Assembly (NCBI GenBank): GCA_036373915.1
Contig: DASUUU010000025.1
Coordinates: forward strand, 1-35,047
DNA length: 35,047 nucleotides
Source: JASLBX01 sp036373915
Lineage (GTDB): Bacteria; Actinomycetota; Actinomycetes; Jiangellales; Jiangellaceae
Reading direction: 5' to 3'
Of this stretch, positions 1 to 8,501 are shown piece by piece. The translations under genes and the position numbers were made by a program. The notes below the pieces were generated by a model. It was not told where the DNA came from. It saw nothing but the letters and a program-made list of their open reading frames with translations, and did not search any database. Within the stretch, counting starts at the first letter, position 1. The number at the start of each line of letters is the position of its first letter.

Positions 1-8
1 CACACCAC

Positions 9-1226
9 TCAGGCCGCCTCCGTGGCAGGCGACAGAAGCCGCTGAAGGCGCAGCATCGCGATCGACCCGGCGGCGGGCCCGATACTGAGCACGGCCACGG
101 CGGCGGGCCAGCCGAGGGCATCGGCCAGCAACGGCGTGGCCTGGATGGTGACGACGGTGAGCAGGAATCCGACGGCGGTCTGGGTAGTGAGCGCGGTCCC
201 GACGTAACGAGGATCGACCACCTGGCTCATGCACGTGGAGAAAAGCCCGGAGTCGGCGATCACCGACGCTCCCCAGACGACCAGCACAGCGTAGACGGCC
301 AGCGGCGGCCCACCGAACACCAACGCCGCGAGCAGGCAGCACGTCGCACTGGTGATCATGGCCACCGCCGCAAGTCTCGCCCGCCCGGCACGATCACCCA
401 GCCATCCCGCCAGCAGGCACCCGATCGCCCCTGCGACGCCGATCACGACGAAGGACGCGGCGCCGACCGGTACGCTGCCCGGCCGGGTGGCGTAGCTGGC
501 CGCCAGGTAGGCGGGCAGCCACGTCCACATCGCGTACAGCTCCCACATGTGCCCGAAGTAGCCGAGGTTGGCCAGCCTCGGGCCACGCTCTCGGAACAGG
601 GTGATGGCGTACCGTGGCTGGAACGGTGGGGCGGGCGCTGCATACGGCCCGAGCCGGACGGCCAGCCCGGCGACCACAGAGGCGGCAACCGCCGAGCCGG
701 CCGCCGCGAGCAGCACTCCTCGCCAGGGCAGGTCGGCGACGCTGATCAGGTGCGGCAGGGCGCTGCCCAGCGCCAGCGCGCCGATGAGCGTCCCGAGCGC
801 CAGTCCGCGGCCGCGGTGGAACCAGGACGCCATCAGCTTCAGGCCCGGCGGGTACACGCCGGCCAGCGCGAACCCGGTGGCGAACCGCAGCGGTACGGCC
901 ACGCCCAGCCCGTCCGCGAAGGCCGCGACCGCGGTCGTGCAGGCCGCGGCGGCCATCGCACTGCCGGCGACCAGCCGGTATGCAGGTACGCGATCCGGCA
1001 GGTTGAGGGCCGCGGAGCTCAAGGCGCCCGCCACGAACCCCAGCTGCACCGCTGCGGTGAGCCAGGTGGCCTGGCCGGCCGAGATACCCCACTCGTCCTG
1101 CAGACTCGGGACGACCGCCGACGCGGAGAACCAGGTGGCCATGCCCAACACCTGGACGGCGGCGATGAATATCAGCTGCCGCCGCGCCTGGTTACGCTGA
1201 CCGGTCTGGATGAGCCACCCCCACAT
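9..1226 (-). CDS. MFS transporter (405 aa)
   Basis: Major facilitator superfamily permease of the inner membrane with about twelve hydrophobic segments along its length. Seen: an N-terminal first helix after a short basic stretch, and an MFS motif-A like loop (GWLGDRAGRARL, around residues 275-287) between the two halves' equivalent helices 8 and 9. A basic loop RGRGLALG follows helix 4. The length is usual for a 12-TM MFS protein. The ATG at 1226 is used; no strong Shine-Dalgarno sequence is visible. It lies 30 nt downstream of the aldehyde dehydrogenase on the same strand and is probably the last gene of that transcription unit. The substrate cannot be told from sequence. Position behind gal genes and a dehydrogenase permits a sugar, sugar acid or related substrate, but this is inference only. 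Confidence 0.85.
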   Translation of the reverse strand: MWGWLIQTGQRNQARRQLIFIAAVQVLGMATWFSASAVVPSLQDEWGISAGQATWLTAAVQLGFVAGALSSAALNLPDRVPAYRLVAGSAMAAAACTTAVAAFADGLGVAVPLRFATGFALAGVYPPGLKLMASWFHRGRGLALGTLIGALALGSALPHLISVADLPWRGVLLAAAGSAVAASVVAGLAVRLGPYAAPAPPFQPRYAITLFRERGPRLANLGYFGHMWELYAMWTWLPAYLAASYATRPGSVPVGAASFVVIGVAGAIGCLLAGWLGDRAGRARLAAVAMITSATCCLLAALVFGGPPLAVYAVLVVWGASVIADSGLFSTCMSQVVDPRYVGTALTTQTAVGFLLTVVTIQATPLLADALGWPAAVAVLSIGPAAGSIAMLRLQRLLSPATEAA

Positions 1227-1256
1227 CGCGCGGATCGGAAACCTCGTGAGCAGCGC

Positions 1257-2699
1257 TCAGTCCAGGCTGAAGATCGCGGCCCGAAGGTCGGTCATGTCGC
1301 GCAGTTGGGCAAGCCCGCCCACCCGGCCCCAGCCGGTGCGCGATCCGGCCGCGCCGCCGAACGGTTGGGCCGACTCGAAGTAGTCGGTCGAGTCGTTGAC
1401 CACCACCGAGCCCACCCGCAGGCCCTCTGCGAAGCGAAACGCCCGGCGCAGGTCTCGGGTGAACACGGCGGCCTGCAACCCGAGCGGGTCGGCGTTGGCG
1501 ATCCGGAGCAGTTCGTCGTCGTCCGGCGCCGAGACGACCGGCAGGATCGGCCCGAACGACTCCTCGCGGGCGACCGCCATGGCCGGGGTCACGCCGTCGA
1601 GCACGGCGAGGTCGTAGTAGAGATTCGTCGGGTAGCCGCCCAGCCGACCACGCCCGGAGACCAACGTCGCGCCCGCGTCGAGGGCCTGCTCGATGTGCCG
1701 GTCCATCTTGGCGGCGGTCGGCTCGTTGTTCAGCGGTCCCATGGTGGTGGCGTCGTCGAACGGGTCTCCCAGCACCACGTCGGCCGCGGCCCGGGCGACC
1801 TCAGTCAGGAAGTCCTCCCGGACCGCCCGGTCGACGAGCACCCGTTCGGTGGCGCAGCACACCTGCCCGGAGTTCCACGTCGCTCCGTAGACGGCGGCGT
1901 CGGCGGCGGCCGCCAGATCGGCGTCCGCGCACACCACGACCGGGCCGTTGCCGGACGCTTCGATGAGCGTGCGCTTTAGCCCTGCCGACCGGACGATCCG
2001 CTCGGCCGTGGCCGACGAGCCGACGAACCCGATGGCATCGATGCCGGCGTGGGTGACCAGCGCCTCGCCGACCGCGCCGCCGCCGGGCAGGATCGACACC
2101 AGGCCTGCGGGGACGCCCGCCTCGGAAAGCAGGGCACCGAGTCGCAGGCAGACCAGCGGGGTGTTCTCGGGCGGCTTGCACACGATGGCGTTGCCGGTGG
2201 CCAGCGCCGGCCCGAGGAACTCACACATGATCATGAGCGGGAAATTCCACGGAGTGATGCCGGCCCAGACGCCGACGGGCACCCGGAAGGTGAACATCCG
2301 CTTGCCGCGCTCCTCGCTGGGGATCAGCTCGCCGTAAAGCCGCTTGGCGTCCTCGGCGGAGTCCCGGAAGATCGACGCGGAATCGCTCACGTCGTCGAGG
2401 GCATCGGCCAGCGTCTTGCCCTGCTCCAGGGTGGTCAGCCGGGCGAGTTCGTCCGCGTGCGCGTCGATGATGTCGGCGATCCGGTGGCAGAGCGCGGCCC
2501 GCTCGTGCGCGGACCAGTGCCGGTAGTCCTCGAAGGCCGCCCGGGCGGCAGCGACCGCCTGGTCGATCTGACCGGCCGTCGCCACCGGCAGGTCGGCCAG
2601 GTGCTCGCCGGTGACCGGGCTGGTGACGGGGCGGGTCGGCTGGTCCGCAGCCGGCTCGGCGTAGGTTCCTGCGATGTACAGCGCTGCGTGTTCGGCCAT
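1257..2699 (-). CDS. NAD(P)-dependent aldehyde dehydrogenase family protein (480 aa)
   Basis: Oxidises an aldehyde to the acid with NAD(P)+. Seen: the Rossmann-type coenzyme region with PWNFPLM, the general-base glutamate at about residue 247, and the catalytic cysteine at about residue 281 in SGQVCCA. The C-terminal EESFGPILPVV motif is also present. The glutamate motif reads IEASGNGP rather than the usual ELGGKNP, so this is a divergent ALDH branch; Glu and Cys are intact. Length is normal. The ATG start is preceded by a strong AAGGAG seven nucleotides upstream. It starts 56 nt after the galK stop on the same strand and ends 30 nt before the MFS gene, so it may be co-transcribed with the gal genes. 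The substrate is unknown; a metabolite-derived aldehyde is a guess. Confidence 0.9.
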   Translation of the reverse strand: MAEHAALYIAGTYAEPAADQPTRPVTSPVTGEHLADLPVATAGQIDQAVAAARAAFEDYRHWSAHERAALCHRIADIIDAHADELARLTTLEQGKTLADALDDVSDSASIFRDSAEDAKRLYGELIPSEERGKRMFTFRVPVGVWAGITPWNFPLMIMCEFLGPALATGNAIVCKPPENTPLVCLRLGALLSEAGVPAGLVSILPGGGAVGEALVTHAGIDAIGFVGSSATAERIVRSAGLKRTLIEASGNGPVVVCADADLAAAADAAVYGATWNSGQVCCATERVLVDRAVREDFLTEVARAAADVVLGDPFDDATTMGPLNNEPTAAKMDRHIEQALDAGATLVSGRGRLGGYPTNLYYDLAVLDGVTPAMAVAREESFGPILPVVSAPDDDELLRIANADPLGLQAAVFTRDLRRAFRFAEGLRVGSVVVNDSTDYFESAQPFGGAAGSRTGWGRVGGLAQLRDMTDLRAAIFSLD

Positions 2700-2755
2700 C
2701 GGCTCGCTCCTTCCGCGGGCGTGCGGGCAGTGTAGGCGGATGCGGCGCCGGCGGG

Positions 2756-3847
2756 TCAGGCGAGTCGGTGCGCGCCGTCGGACGGGACAGCGGTGAAGGT
2801 AGACGGTTCGCCGAACCCGTGCCGGGTGTAGGCGGTCCGTACGGCGGCAGCGGCGTCATCGGCGCGATCCGCGTCGACAAGGGCGATGACGCAGCCGCCG
2901 AACCCGCCACCGGTGATCCGCGCGCCGTACGCGCCGACGTCCAGCAACGTATCGAAGGCGACGTCCACCTCGGGGACGGTCAGTTCAAAGTCGTCCCGCA
3001 GCGACAGGTGGGAGGCGGTGAGTATCGGCCCGATCACCCGAGGGTCGGCGCTCGAGCGCAGTAGTTCGACGACCTCGAGGACCCGGGCGTTCTCGGTGAC
3101 TATGTGCCGCGCGCGCGGCAGGAGGTGGTCCGGCAATGTGTCAAGCTGGTTCAGTCGGGCGTCTCGCAGTGCGGGAACGCCAAGCAATCTGGCGGCCTCC
3201 TCGCAGGAGCGGCGACGTTCGGCGTACTCGCCGTCGACATGGCGATGCGGTGCTCGGGTATCGACGACCAGCAGCGCGAGCCTGGCCGCGGCCAGGTGGA
3301 GCGGCACGTGCGACACCTTGAGGGTCCGCGTGTCGATGAACACCGCGTGCCCTTCGCGACCGTGCATGGCCGCCATCTGGTCCATGATGCCGGTCGGTGC
3401 GCCGACGAACTCGTTCTCCGCTCGCTGACACACCTTGGCCAGTTCTGTTTTGGCCAGCCGGAGACCGAACAGGTGTGCCCAGGCCAGGCCGGCCGCGCAT
3501 TCCAAGGCCGCCGAGGACGACAGGCCGGCCCCGAGAGGGACGTCCCCGTCCACCGTGATGTCCAGGTTGCCGACCGTGTGCCCGTCGACGCGGAGGGCCC
3601 ACACCACACCCGCCACGTACCCGGCCCAGCCGTCGACGTCCCCCGGCACCACGGAGTGCGCGTCGAAGCTGACCTCGCTGTCCGGCACCTGGCGCGAGCG
3701 CACCCGGGTCGGCGTGTGATGGGCGAACTCGGCCTGCACGACGACCCGCTGGGCCAGGGCGAGCGGCAGCACGTATCCGTCGTTGTAGTCCGTGTGCTCG
3801 CCGATCAGGTTGACCCGGCCGGGGGCGGCCCAGCGTCCGTTCGTCAT
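2756..3847 (-). CDS. galK: Galactokinase (363 aa)
   Basis: Phosphorylates alpha-D-galactose with ATP to galactose-1-phosphate, the first committed step of the Leloir pathway, in the cytoplasm. GHMP kinase family. Seen: the galactokinase signature GRVNLIGEHTDYNDG at residues 9-23, the phosphate-binding loop PLGAGLSSSAALE around residue 95, and the C-terminal GGGFGGCVIAL motif near residue 330. The reading frame is open further upstream, but the ATG at 3847 is chosen because it sits just before the signature, is preceded by GGAGG, and follows the galE stop by 13 nt. Length is slightly short for the family but all motifs are there. Third gene of galT-galE-galK, so galactose taken up by the cell can be fully converted to glucose-1-phosphate. 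Confidence 0.95.
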   Translation of the reverse strand: MTNGRWAAPGRVNLIGEHTDYNDGYVLPLALAQRVVVQAEFAHHTPTRVRSRQVPDSEVSFDAHSVVPGDVDGWAGYVAGVVWALRVDGHTVGNLDITVDGDVPLGAGLSSSAALECAAGLAWAHLFGLRLAKTELAKVCQRAENEFVGAPTGIMDQMAAMHGREGHAVFIDTRTLKVSHVPLHLAAARLALLVVDTRAPHRHVDGEYAERRRSCEEAARLLGVPALRDARLNQLDTLPDHLLPRARHIVTENARVLEVVELLRSSADPRVIGPILTASHLSLRDDFELTVPEVDVAFDTLLDVGAYGARITGGGFGGCVIALVDADRADDAAAAVRTAYTRHGFGEPSTFTAVPSDGAHRLA

Positions 3848-3860
3848 CGCTCCGCCTCCG

Positions 3861-4796
3861 TCATTGCGACATGAACGCCCAGGCATCGGCCACGATGCGG
3901 TCCAGGTCGTGCCGCGGCTTCCAGGACAGGCGCTCGGCGGCCCGCCGCCCGGACGCCACCAGCGACGGGGGGTCGCCCGGGCGGCGATCACGGTCCGCGG
4001 CGGGGATCGGGTGCCCGGTCACGCGCCGGCACGCCTCGACGACCTCGCGCACTGTGTACCCGGTGCCGGTGCCGAGGTTGTAGACCTGATGGGTCCCTGC
4101 GCCCGCGGCCTCGAGCGCGAGCAGGTGAGCCCGGCCGAGATCTTCGACGTGCAGGTAATCCCGAACCGCCGTGCCGTCGCGCGTGGGGTAGTCGGTGCCG
4201 AACACCGCAGCCTCGGGCCGTCGGCCTTGTGCGACGGCGAGCACGTTGGGGATCAGGTGGGTTTCCGGGTCGTGCCGCTCACCCCTGCCGCGGTAGGCGC
4301 CGCCCACGTTGAAGTACCGCAGGCTCACCGCGCCAAGCCCGTGGGCGGCCGCTTCTCCCGCGAGAAGATGGTCGACCGCCAGCTTGGACTGCCCGTACGG
4401 ATTTATCGGCACCGCCGGAGCGTCCTCGGTGATCGGTGACTCGGCCGGCTCGCCGTAGGTGGCCGCCGTCGACGAGAAGACCATCGTGCGTACTCCGGCC
4501 TCGCGCATGGCGGTGACAAGTCCCAGGGTTCCGACCAGATTGTTGGTCCAGTACCGCTCGGGGTGGGCTACCGACTCGGCGACGAGTGACTTGGCCGCGA
4601 AGTGCAGAACACCGTCCACGGTGTTCAGATCCGCCTCGGTGATGTCCGCCTGGACGAAGGTGGCGCCATCGGGTACGGCGTCGCGGTGTCCGGTGGAGAG
4701 GTTGTCCAGCACCGTGACCTCGTGGCCGGCCTCGAGCAGCTGGGTGGCTACCACCGAGCCGATGTAGCCGGCACCGCCGGTGACGAGCAGCCTCAC
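3861..4796 (-). CDS. galE: UDP-glucose 4-epimerase (311 aa)
   Basis: Interconverts UDP-galactose and UDP-glucose with tightly bound NAD. Extended short-chain dehydrogenase family. Seen: the N-terminal TGGAGYIGS dinucleotide-binding loop, VLDNLSTGHRDAV after beta-2, the catalytic SSTAATYG serine segment, and the YxxxK pair in NPYGQSK. NLGTGTGYTVREV lies in the substrate-binding C-terminal part. The frame continues open upstream to 5504, but that stretch lies antisense-like inside galT. The GTG at 4796 begins exactly at the Rossmann strand, has GAGAGG eight nucleotides before it, and overlaps the galT stop (GTGA), which implies translational coupling. About 10-25 residues shorter than many GalE proteins. 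Confidence 0.95.
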   Translation of the reverse strand: MRLLVTGGAGYIGSVVATQLLEAGHEVTVLDNLSTGHRDAVPDGATFVQADITEADLNTVDGVLHFAAKSLVAESVAHPERYWTNNLVGTLGLVTAMREAGVRTMVFSSTAATYGEPAESPITEDAPAVPINPYGQSKLAVDHLLAGEAAAHGLGAVSLRYFNVGGAYRGRGERHDPETHLIPNVLAVAQGRRPEAAVFGTDYPTRDGTAVRDYLHVEDLGRAHLLALEAAGAGTHQVYNLGTGTGYTVREVVEACRRVTGHPIPAADRDRRPGDPPSLVASGRRAAERLSWKPRHDLDRIVADAWAFMSQ

Positions 4797-5884
4797 GGTG
4801 TGACCTCTCTCAGTAGTTGGGCGATGTCTTCGGGCAGGACGTCGGTGATGAAGGCTCCCATACCCGACTCCGATCCGGCCAGATACTTCAGCTTGTCCGC
4901 CGCTCGCCGGATGGAAAAGACCTGCACATGCAAGTACGCGAGGTCGCGATCGGCGTGCACGGGCGCCTGATGCCAGGCGGCGACGTACGGCAGCGGCCGA
5001 TCGTAGAGAGCGTCGAGGCGCTTCAGTAGGTCCAGGTAGCTGCGGGCCAGGTCGTCCCGTTCGGCGCCGGTGAGTGCTGAGATGTCGGGAACCTGCCGGT
5101 GCGGGTACAGGTGGACTTCTACCGGCCACCGGGCCGCGGCGGGTACGAACGCCGTCCAGTGCTCGGACGACTCGATGACCCGGTCGCCGGCGGCGCGCTC
5201 TTCGGCCAGCACGTCGGCGAACAGATTGCGGCCGGTGCGTTCCCGGTGCCGCTCGGCCGAGGTGAGCATGGTCCGCGTCCGCGGCGTGACGAACGGGTAC
5301 GCGTAGATCTGTCCGTGCGGGTGGCTGAGCGTCACGCCGATCTCCCGGCCCCTGTTCTCGAAGCAGAAAACCTGCTCGACGCCGGGCAGTTCGGACAGGG
5401 CGGCGGTCCGGTCCGCCCACGCCTCGATCACGAGCCGGGCGGCGTTCGGAGTGAGTGAGGCGAAGGACGCGTCGTGGTCGTCGGTGAAGCAGACCACCTC
5501 GCACCGCCCGATACCCGGCCGGCGGGGGACGAGCGGGGAACCGGGGCCTGGATCGGCGGCTGACGTTGCCAGGCTGGGGAACCGGTTCTCGAACACAACG
5601 ACGTCGTAGTCAGGCGCCGGAATCTCGGTGCGCCGGCCTCGGGAGGGGCACAGCGGGCACTCGTCGGTGGGTGGCAGGTGCGTGCGTTCCTGCCGGTGCG
5701 AAGCCATCGTGACCCACTCGTCGAGAATCGGGTCGTAGCGGATCTGGGACGCCGTGCTGACCGCAGGCAGGTCGCGCTCGTCGTGGATGACACGTGGCTC
5801 ACCGCGCACCCGGTCGAAGAAGATGATCTCACGGCCGTCGGCCAGCCGGCCGGCGGTGCGCGTGTAGCGGTAACGGTTCGGCAT
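4793..5884 (-). CDS. galT: Galactose-1-phosphate uridylyltransferase (363 aa)
   Basis: Transfers UMP from UDP-glucose to galactose-1-phosphate, giving UDP-galactose and glucose-1-phosphate; HIT superfamily. Seen: a zinc-ligand pair CPLC near residue 75, the active-site HPHGQ with the histidine that carries UMP, and VEVHLYPHRQVPDIS plus HADRDLAYLHVQVFS in the C-terminal domain, typical of GalT. The frame is open to 5944, but the ATG at 5884 is chosen because the family N-terminus starts there and a GGACGGG-type ribosome-binding stretch lies a few bases upstream. First gene of the gal operon. The stop codon overlaps the galE start. The four spaced heptamers at 5937-5973 lie about 50-90 nt upstream, in the right place for repression. 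Confidence 0.95.
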   Translation of the reverse strand: MPNRYRYTRTAGRLADGREIIFFDRVRGEPRVIHDERDLPAVSTASQIRYDPILDEWVTMASHRQERTHLPPTDECPLCPSRGRRTEIPAPDYDVVVFENRFPSLATSAADPGPGSPLVPRRPGIGRCEVVCFTDDHDASFASLTPNAARLVIEAWADRTAALSELPGVEQVFCFENRGREIGVTLSHPHGQIYAYPFVTPRTRTMLTSAERHRERTGRNLFADVLAEERAAGDRVIESSEHWTAFVPAAARWPVEVHLYPHRQVPDISALTGAERDDLARSYLDLLKRLDALYDRPLPYVAAWHQAPVHADRDLAYLHVQVFSIRRAADKLKYLAGSESGMGAFITDVLPEDIAQLLREVTP

Positions 5885-6156
5885 GCTCACCCGTCCTACG
5901 CGGCGCCTAAGCGCAGGGGCTTCCACAGGCTCACGGCTTAACACACTCCCACAGCTTCAAACACAACTCAACATCACGTCATCTGGTCTGCCTGGCACCA
6001 TTTTCGGCCGGCCGCGGACGCAGAATGCCAGACATCAACGACCGGACCAGCCGTTCGGCCCGGCCGGGGTGGAGCCCGCTCCTTTACCAGCTCGCGTCCG
6101 TACACTCTTCGGATGGACCCAGCCAGACGCCTGCCGCGTCACACCCCTGGGGAGCA
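5885..6156. other. Divergent intergenic region galT / HlyC-like gene
   Basis: About 270 nt without a convincing gene. It should hold promoters for both the gal operon (minus) and the HlyC-trpS-ligT unit (plus). Beyond the four galT-side heptamers, a TACACT hexamer at 6101-6106 could be a -10 element for the plus-strand unit, with no clear -35 partner. The plus-strand frame stays open from 6025, but the HlyC family N-terminus begins only at 6157. Confidence 0.5.
5937..5973 (-). promoter_or_regulatory. DeoR-type operator candidate: four heptamers at 10-bp spacing upstream of galT
   Basis: Read on the galT strand, TGTTGAG, TGTTTGA, TGTGGGA and TGTTAAG occur at 5973-5967, 5963-5957, 5953-5947 and 5943-5937: four related 7-mers repeated at exactly 10-bp steps, one helical turn each. 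Tandem TGTTTGA-like direct repeats are a known mode of binding for DeoR-family sugar-phosphate regulators in actinobacteria. The site lies 50-90 bp upstream of the galT start, so it could overlap the promoter. No DeoR gene is in this window. Pattern seen; binding inferred. Confidence 0.5.
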
Positions 6157-7470
6157 ATGGTGAGCACCGACCTGCTGGTCAATGTGGGCCTCGTGCTGCT
6201 GTTCATCCTTATCGGCGGTGTGTTCGCGGCCACGGAGATCGCCCTCGTATCGCTCCGCGAGAGCCAGATCACCCAACTCGAGCAACGCGGCCGGCGCGGT
6301 GAGAAGGTCGCCCGGCTGGCCAACAACCCGAACCGGTTCCTCGGTGCGGTGCAGATCGGCGTCACCGTCGCGGGGTTCTTCTCGGCGGCGTACGGCGCGA
6401 CGATGCTGGCCGACGACGTCTCGCCGCTGGTGGAGCGGATCGGCGTCCCGAGGAGCGTCGCCGAGCCGGTGACCCTGATCGTCATCACCCTCGCGATCGC
6501 CTTCGTCTCACTGGTGCTCGGGGAGCTGGCACCCAAGCGGATCGCCTTGCAGCGCTCGGTCGGCGTATCACTGGTGGCAGCCCCGACACTGGACCGGTTC
6601 GCCACCCTGATGCGCCCGGTCCTGTGGCTGATGTCGAAGGCGACCGACGGTGTCGTCAGGCTCCTAGGTGGCGACCCCAACCTGCAGCGGGAGCAGATTT
6701 CCGGTGAGGAACTGCGCGAGCTGGTCTCAGGACACGAGGGTCTCGGCGAGGAAGAGCGGCAAATCGTCGAGGACGTGTTCTCGGCCGGCGACCGACAACT
6801 GCGCGAGGTGATGCTGCCCCGCACTGAAGTCGACTTCCTCGACGCCGGGACTCCCGTCTACCAGGCCGTCAAGCAGGCGATGTTGATGCCCCACTCGCGA
6901 TACCCGGTTGTACGGGGATCGGCCGACGACGTGGTGGGCTTCGTCCACGTCCGTGACCTTTTCGCGCCGGACATGGCCAACCGGAGCGTACGGGTCAGCG
7001 AGATCGCCCGTGATGTGATCATGCTGCCGGGGACCAAGCGAGTGCTGCCGGCGCTGTCGGAGATGCGGCGGGCAGGAGCGCACATCGCGATAGTGGTGGA
7101 CGAATACGGCGGGACGGCCGGCATCGTCACGCTCGAGGACCTCGTCGAGGAGTTGGTCGGCGACATCAGAGACGAGTACGACATCGCCGAGGAAGCCGGC
7201 CTTCCGGTTGCCGGTGGCGGGTTCACGGTCGACGGCTTGTTGAACCTGGAGGACTTCGCCGAACGAACGGGCGTGGAACTGCCGGACGGGCCGTACGAGA
7301 CGGTGGCCGGGTTCGTCGTGGCCTCGCTCGGGCGGCTTCCTCGTGTCGGCGACACCGTCGACGTCGAAGGTTGCCGGCTGGAGGTCCTGACGGTCGATGG
7401 CCGGCGCGCGTCACGGCTGCGCGCGGTGATCACGCGGACCAGCGGCCCTACCGAGCCCGCGAGCCCGTGA
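6157..7470 (+). CDS. HlyC/CorC-type hemolysin family membrane protein (437 aa)
   Basis: Integral membrane protein with the CNNM/DUF21 - CBS pair - CorC_HlyC layout; members are linked to divalent cation (Mg2+/Co2+) efflux or homeostasis, and the 'hemolysin' name is historical. Seen: a first helix with GGVFAATEIALVSL and further helices around residues 60-80 and 95-125 ending in LGELAPKRIAL. The conserved EERQIVEDVF and VMLPRTEVDFLD linker precedes two CBS motifs (HSRYPVV..VGFVHVRDLF and IAIVVDEYGGTAGIVTLEDLVEELVGDI). A C-terminal CorC_HlyC domain has GFVVASLGRLPRVGD. The ATG at 6157 is chosen for the GGGGAG just upstream and for the membrane-helix start; GTG 6160 is an alternative. First gene of a tight unit with trpS and the RNA ligase-like gene. 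Confidence 0.9.
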   Translation: MVSTDLLVNVGLVLLFILIGGVFAATEIALVSLRESQITQLEQRGRRGEKVARLANNPNRFLGAVQIGVTVAGFFSAAYGATMLADDVSPLVERIGVPRSVAEPVTLIVITLAIAFVSLVLGELAPKRIALQRSVGVSLVAAPTLDRFATLMRPVLWLMSKATDGVVRLLGGDPNLQREQISGEELRELVSGHEGLGEEERQIVEDVFSAGDRQLREVMLPRTEVDFLDAGTPVYQAVKQAMLMPHSRYPVVRGSADDVVGFVHVRDLFAPDMANRSVRVSEIARDVIMLPGTKRVLPALSEMRRAGAHIAIVVDEYGGTAGIVTLEDLVEELVGDIRDEYDIAEEAGLPVAGGGFTVDGLLNLEDFAERTGVELPDGPYETVAGFVVASLGRLPRVGDTVDVEGCRLEVLTVDGRRASRLRAVITRTSGPTEPASP

Positions 7471-7484
7471 CCGGTACTGACACA

Positions 7485-8501
7485 ATGACGCCTATGACCG
7501 ACGCCAGGCCTCGCGTGCTGTCCGGCATGCAGCCCACCAGTGATTCCCTCCATCTGGGCAACTACCTGGGTGCTCTGGTGCAGTGGGTTGCCCTTCAAGA
7601 CAGCCACGAAGCCTTCTACTGCGTCGTGGACCTGCACGCGATCACGGCCGGGCACGATCCCGAGTTGCTCCGTCACCGCACACGGGTCACCGCCGCCCAG
7701 TACCTGGCCGCCGGCGTCGACCCGGAACGCAGCACCCTGTTCGTCCAGAGTCACGTACCCGAACACACTCAACTCGCCTGGGTGCTCGGTTGCATCACCG
7801 GGTTCGGTGAGGCGAGCCGGATGACCCAGTTCAAGGACAAGTCGGCGCGCCAGGGAACCGACGGCACGACGGTCGGGTTGTTCACCTACCCGATCCTGCA
7901 GGCCGCCGACATCCTGCTCTACCAGGCGGACCGGGTGCCGGTCGGCGAGGACCAGCGCCAGCACGTCGAGCTGACGCGCGATCTGGGCGGGCGCTTCAAC
8001 ACCCGGTTCGGCCAGACGTTCGTCCTGCCCGAGCCGTATATCCTCCGGGAGACCGCGAAGATCTACGACCTGCAGGACCCCACCGCCAAGATGAGCAAGA
8101 GCATCGGCGGCGCGGGACTGATCGAGCTACTGGACGATCCGAAGGTGATCGAGAAAAGGATCAAGAGCGCAGTCACAGACAGCGGACGCGAGATCGTGGC
8201 CGACCCGGACAACAAGCCAGGCGTGACAAATCTGATGACCATCCTGTCCGCGCTGACGGGCCAGAACATGGAACAGCTCGAGCACGACTTCACCGGGCGG
8301 GGCTACGGCGACCTGAAGAAGTCGGTCGCCTCCGCCGTCCTCGATGTGGCGATCCCGTTCCAGGACCGGGTCCGCGAGCTGCTGGACGACCGAGCCGAGC
8401 TCGATGCGCTGCTTGCGCGTGGAGCGGCCAAGGCCCGGAAGGTCGCGGCGCCGACCCTCGCGGCAGTGTACGAGCGCGTCGGGTTCCTCGCGGCCGAGTG
8501 A
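7485..8501 (+). CDS. trpS: Tryptophan--tRNA ligase
   Basis: Charges tRNA-Trp with tryptophan, cytoplasmic class Ic aminoacyl-tRNA synthetase of about 338 aa, the normal size. Seen: the N-terminal GMQPTSDSLHLGNYLGA, where HLGN is the HIGH-type signature. DLHAIT, the LLYQADRVPVGEDQRQHVELTRDL substrate-binding region, and the KMSKS loop (TAKMSKS, near residue 205) follow. The ATG at 7485 or the ATG three codons on (7494) are both possible and neither has an obvious Shine-Dalgarno sequence. The gene begins 14 nt after the HlyC-like stop, so it is probably translated from that transcript. The stop overlaps the GTG of the next gene. This may be the only TrpRS or one of two; the window cannot say. 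Confidence 0.95.
   Translation: MTPMTDARPRVLSGMQPTSDSLHLGNYLGALVQWVALQDSHEAFYCVVDLHAITAGHDPELLRHRTRVTAAQYLAAGVDPERSTLFVQSHVPEHTQLAWVLGCITGFGEASRMTQFKDKSARQGTDGTTVGLFTYPILQAADILLYQADRVPVGEDQRQHVELTRDLGGRFNTRFGQTFVLPEPYILRETAKIYDLQDPTAKMSKSIGGAGLIELLDDPKVIEKRIKSAVTDSGREIVADPDNKPGVTNLMTILSALTGQNMEQLEHDFTGRGYGDLKKSVASAVLDVAIPFQDRVRELLDDRAELDALLARGAAKARKVAAPTLAAVYERVGFLAAE

Noticed and set aside
549..1979. 476-codon plus-strand open frame
   Set aside because: Antisense to the MFS and aldehyde dehydrogenase genes, low-complexity Arg/Gly/Gln-rich product with no family motifs; an artefact of high GC.
3861..5504. Extended 547-codon frame for galE
   Set aside because: The part above 4796 lies within galT in another frame; the epimerase begins at its Rossmann loop with its own ribosome-binding site.
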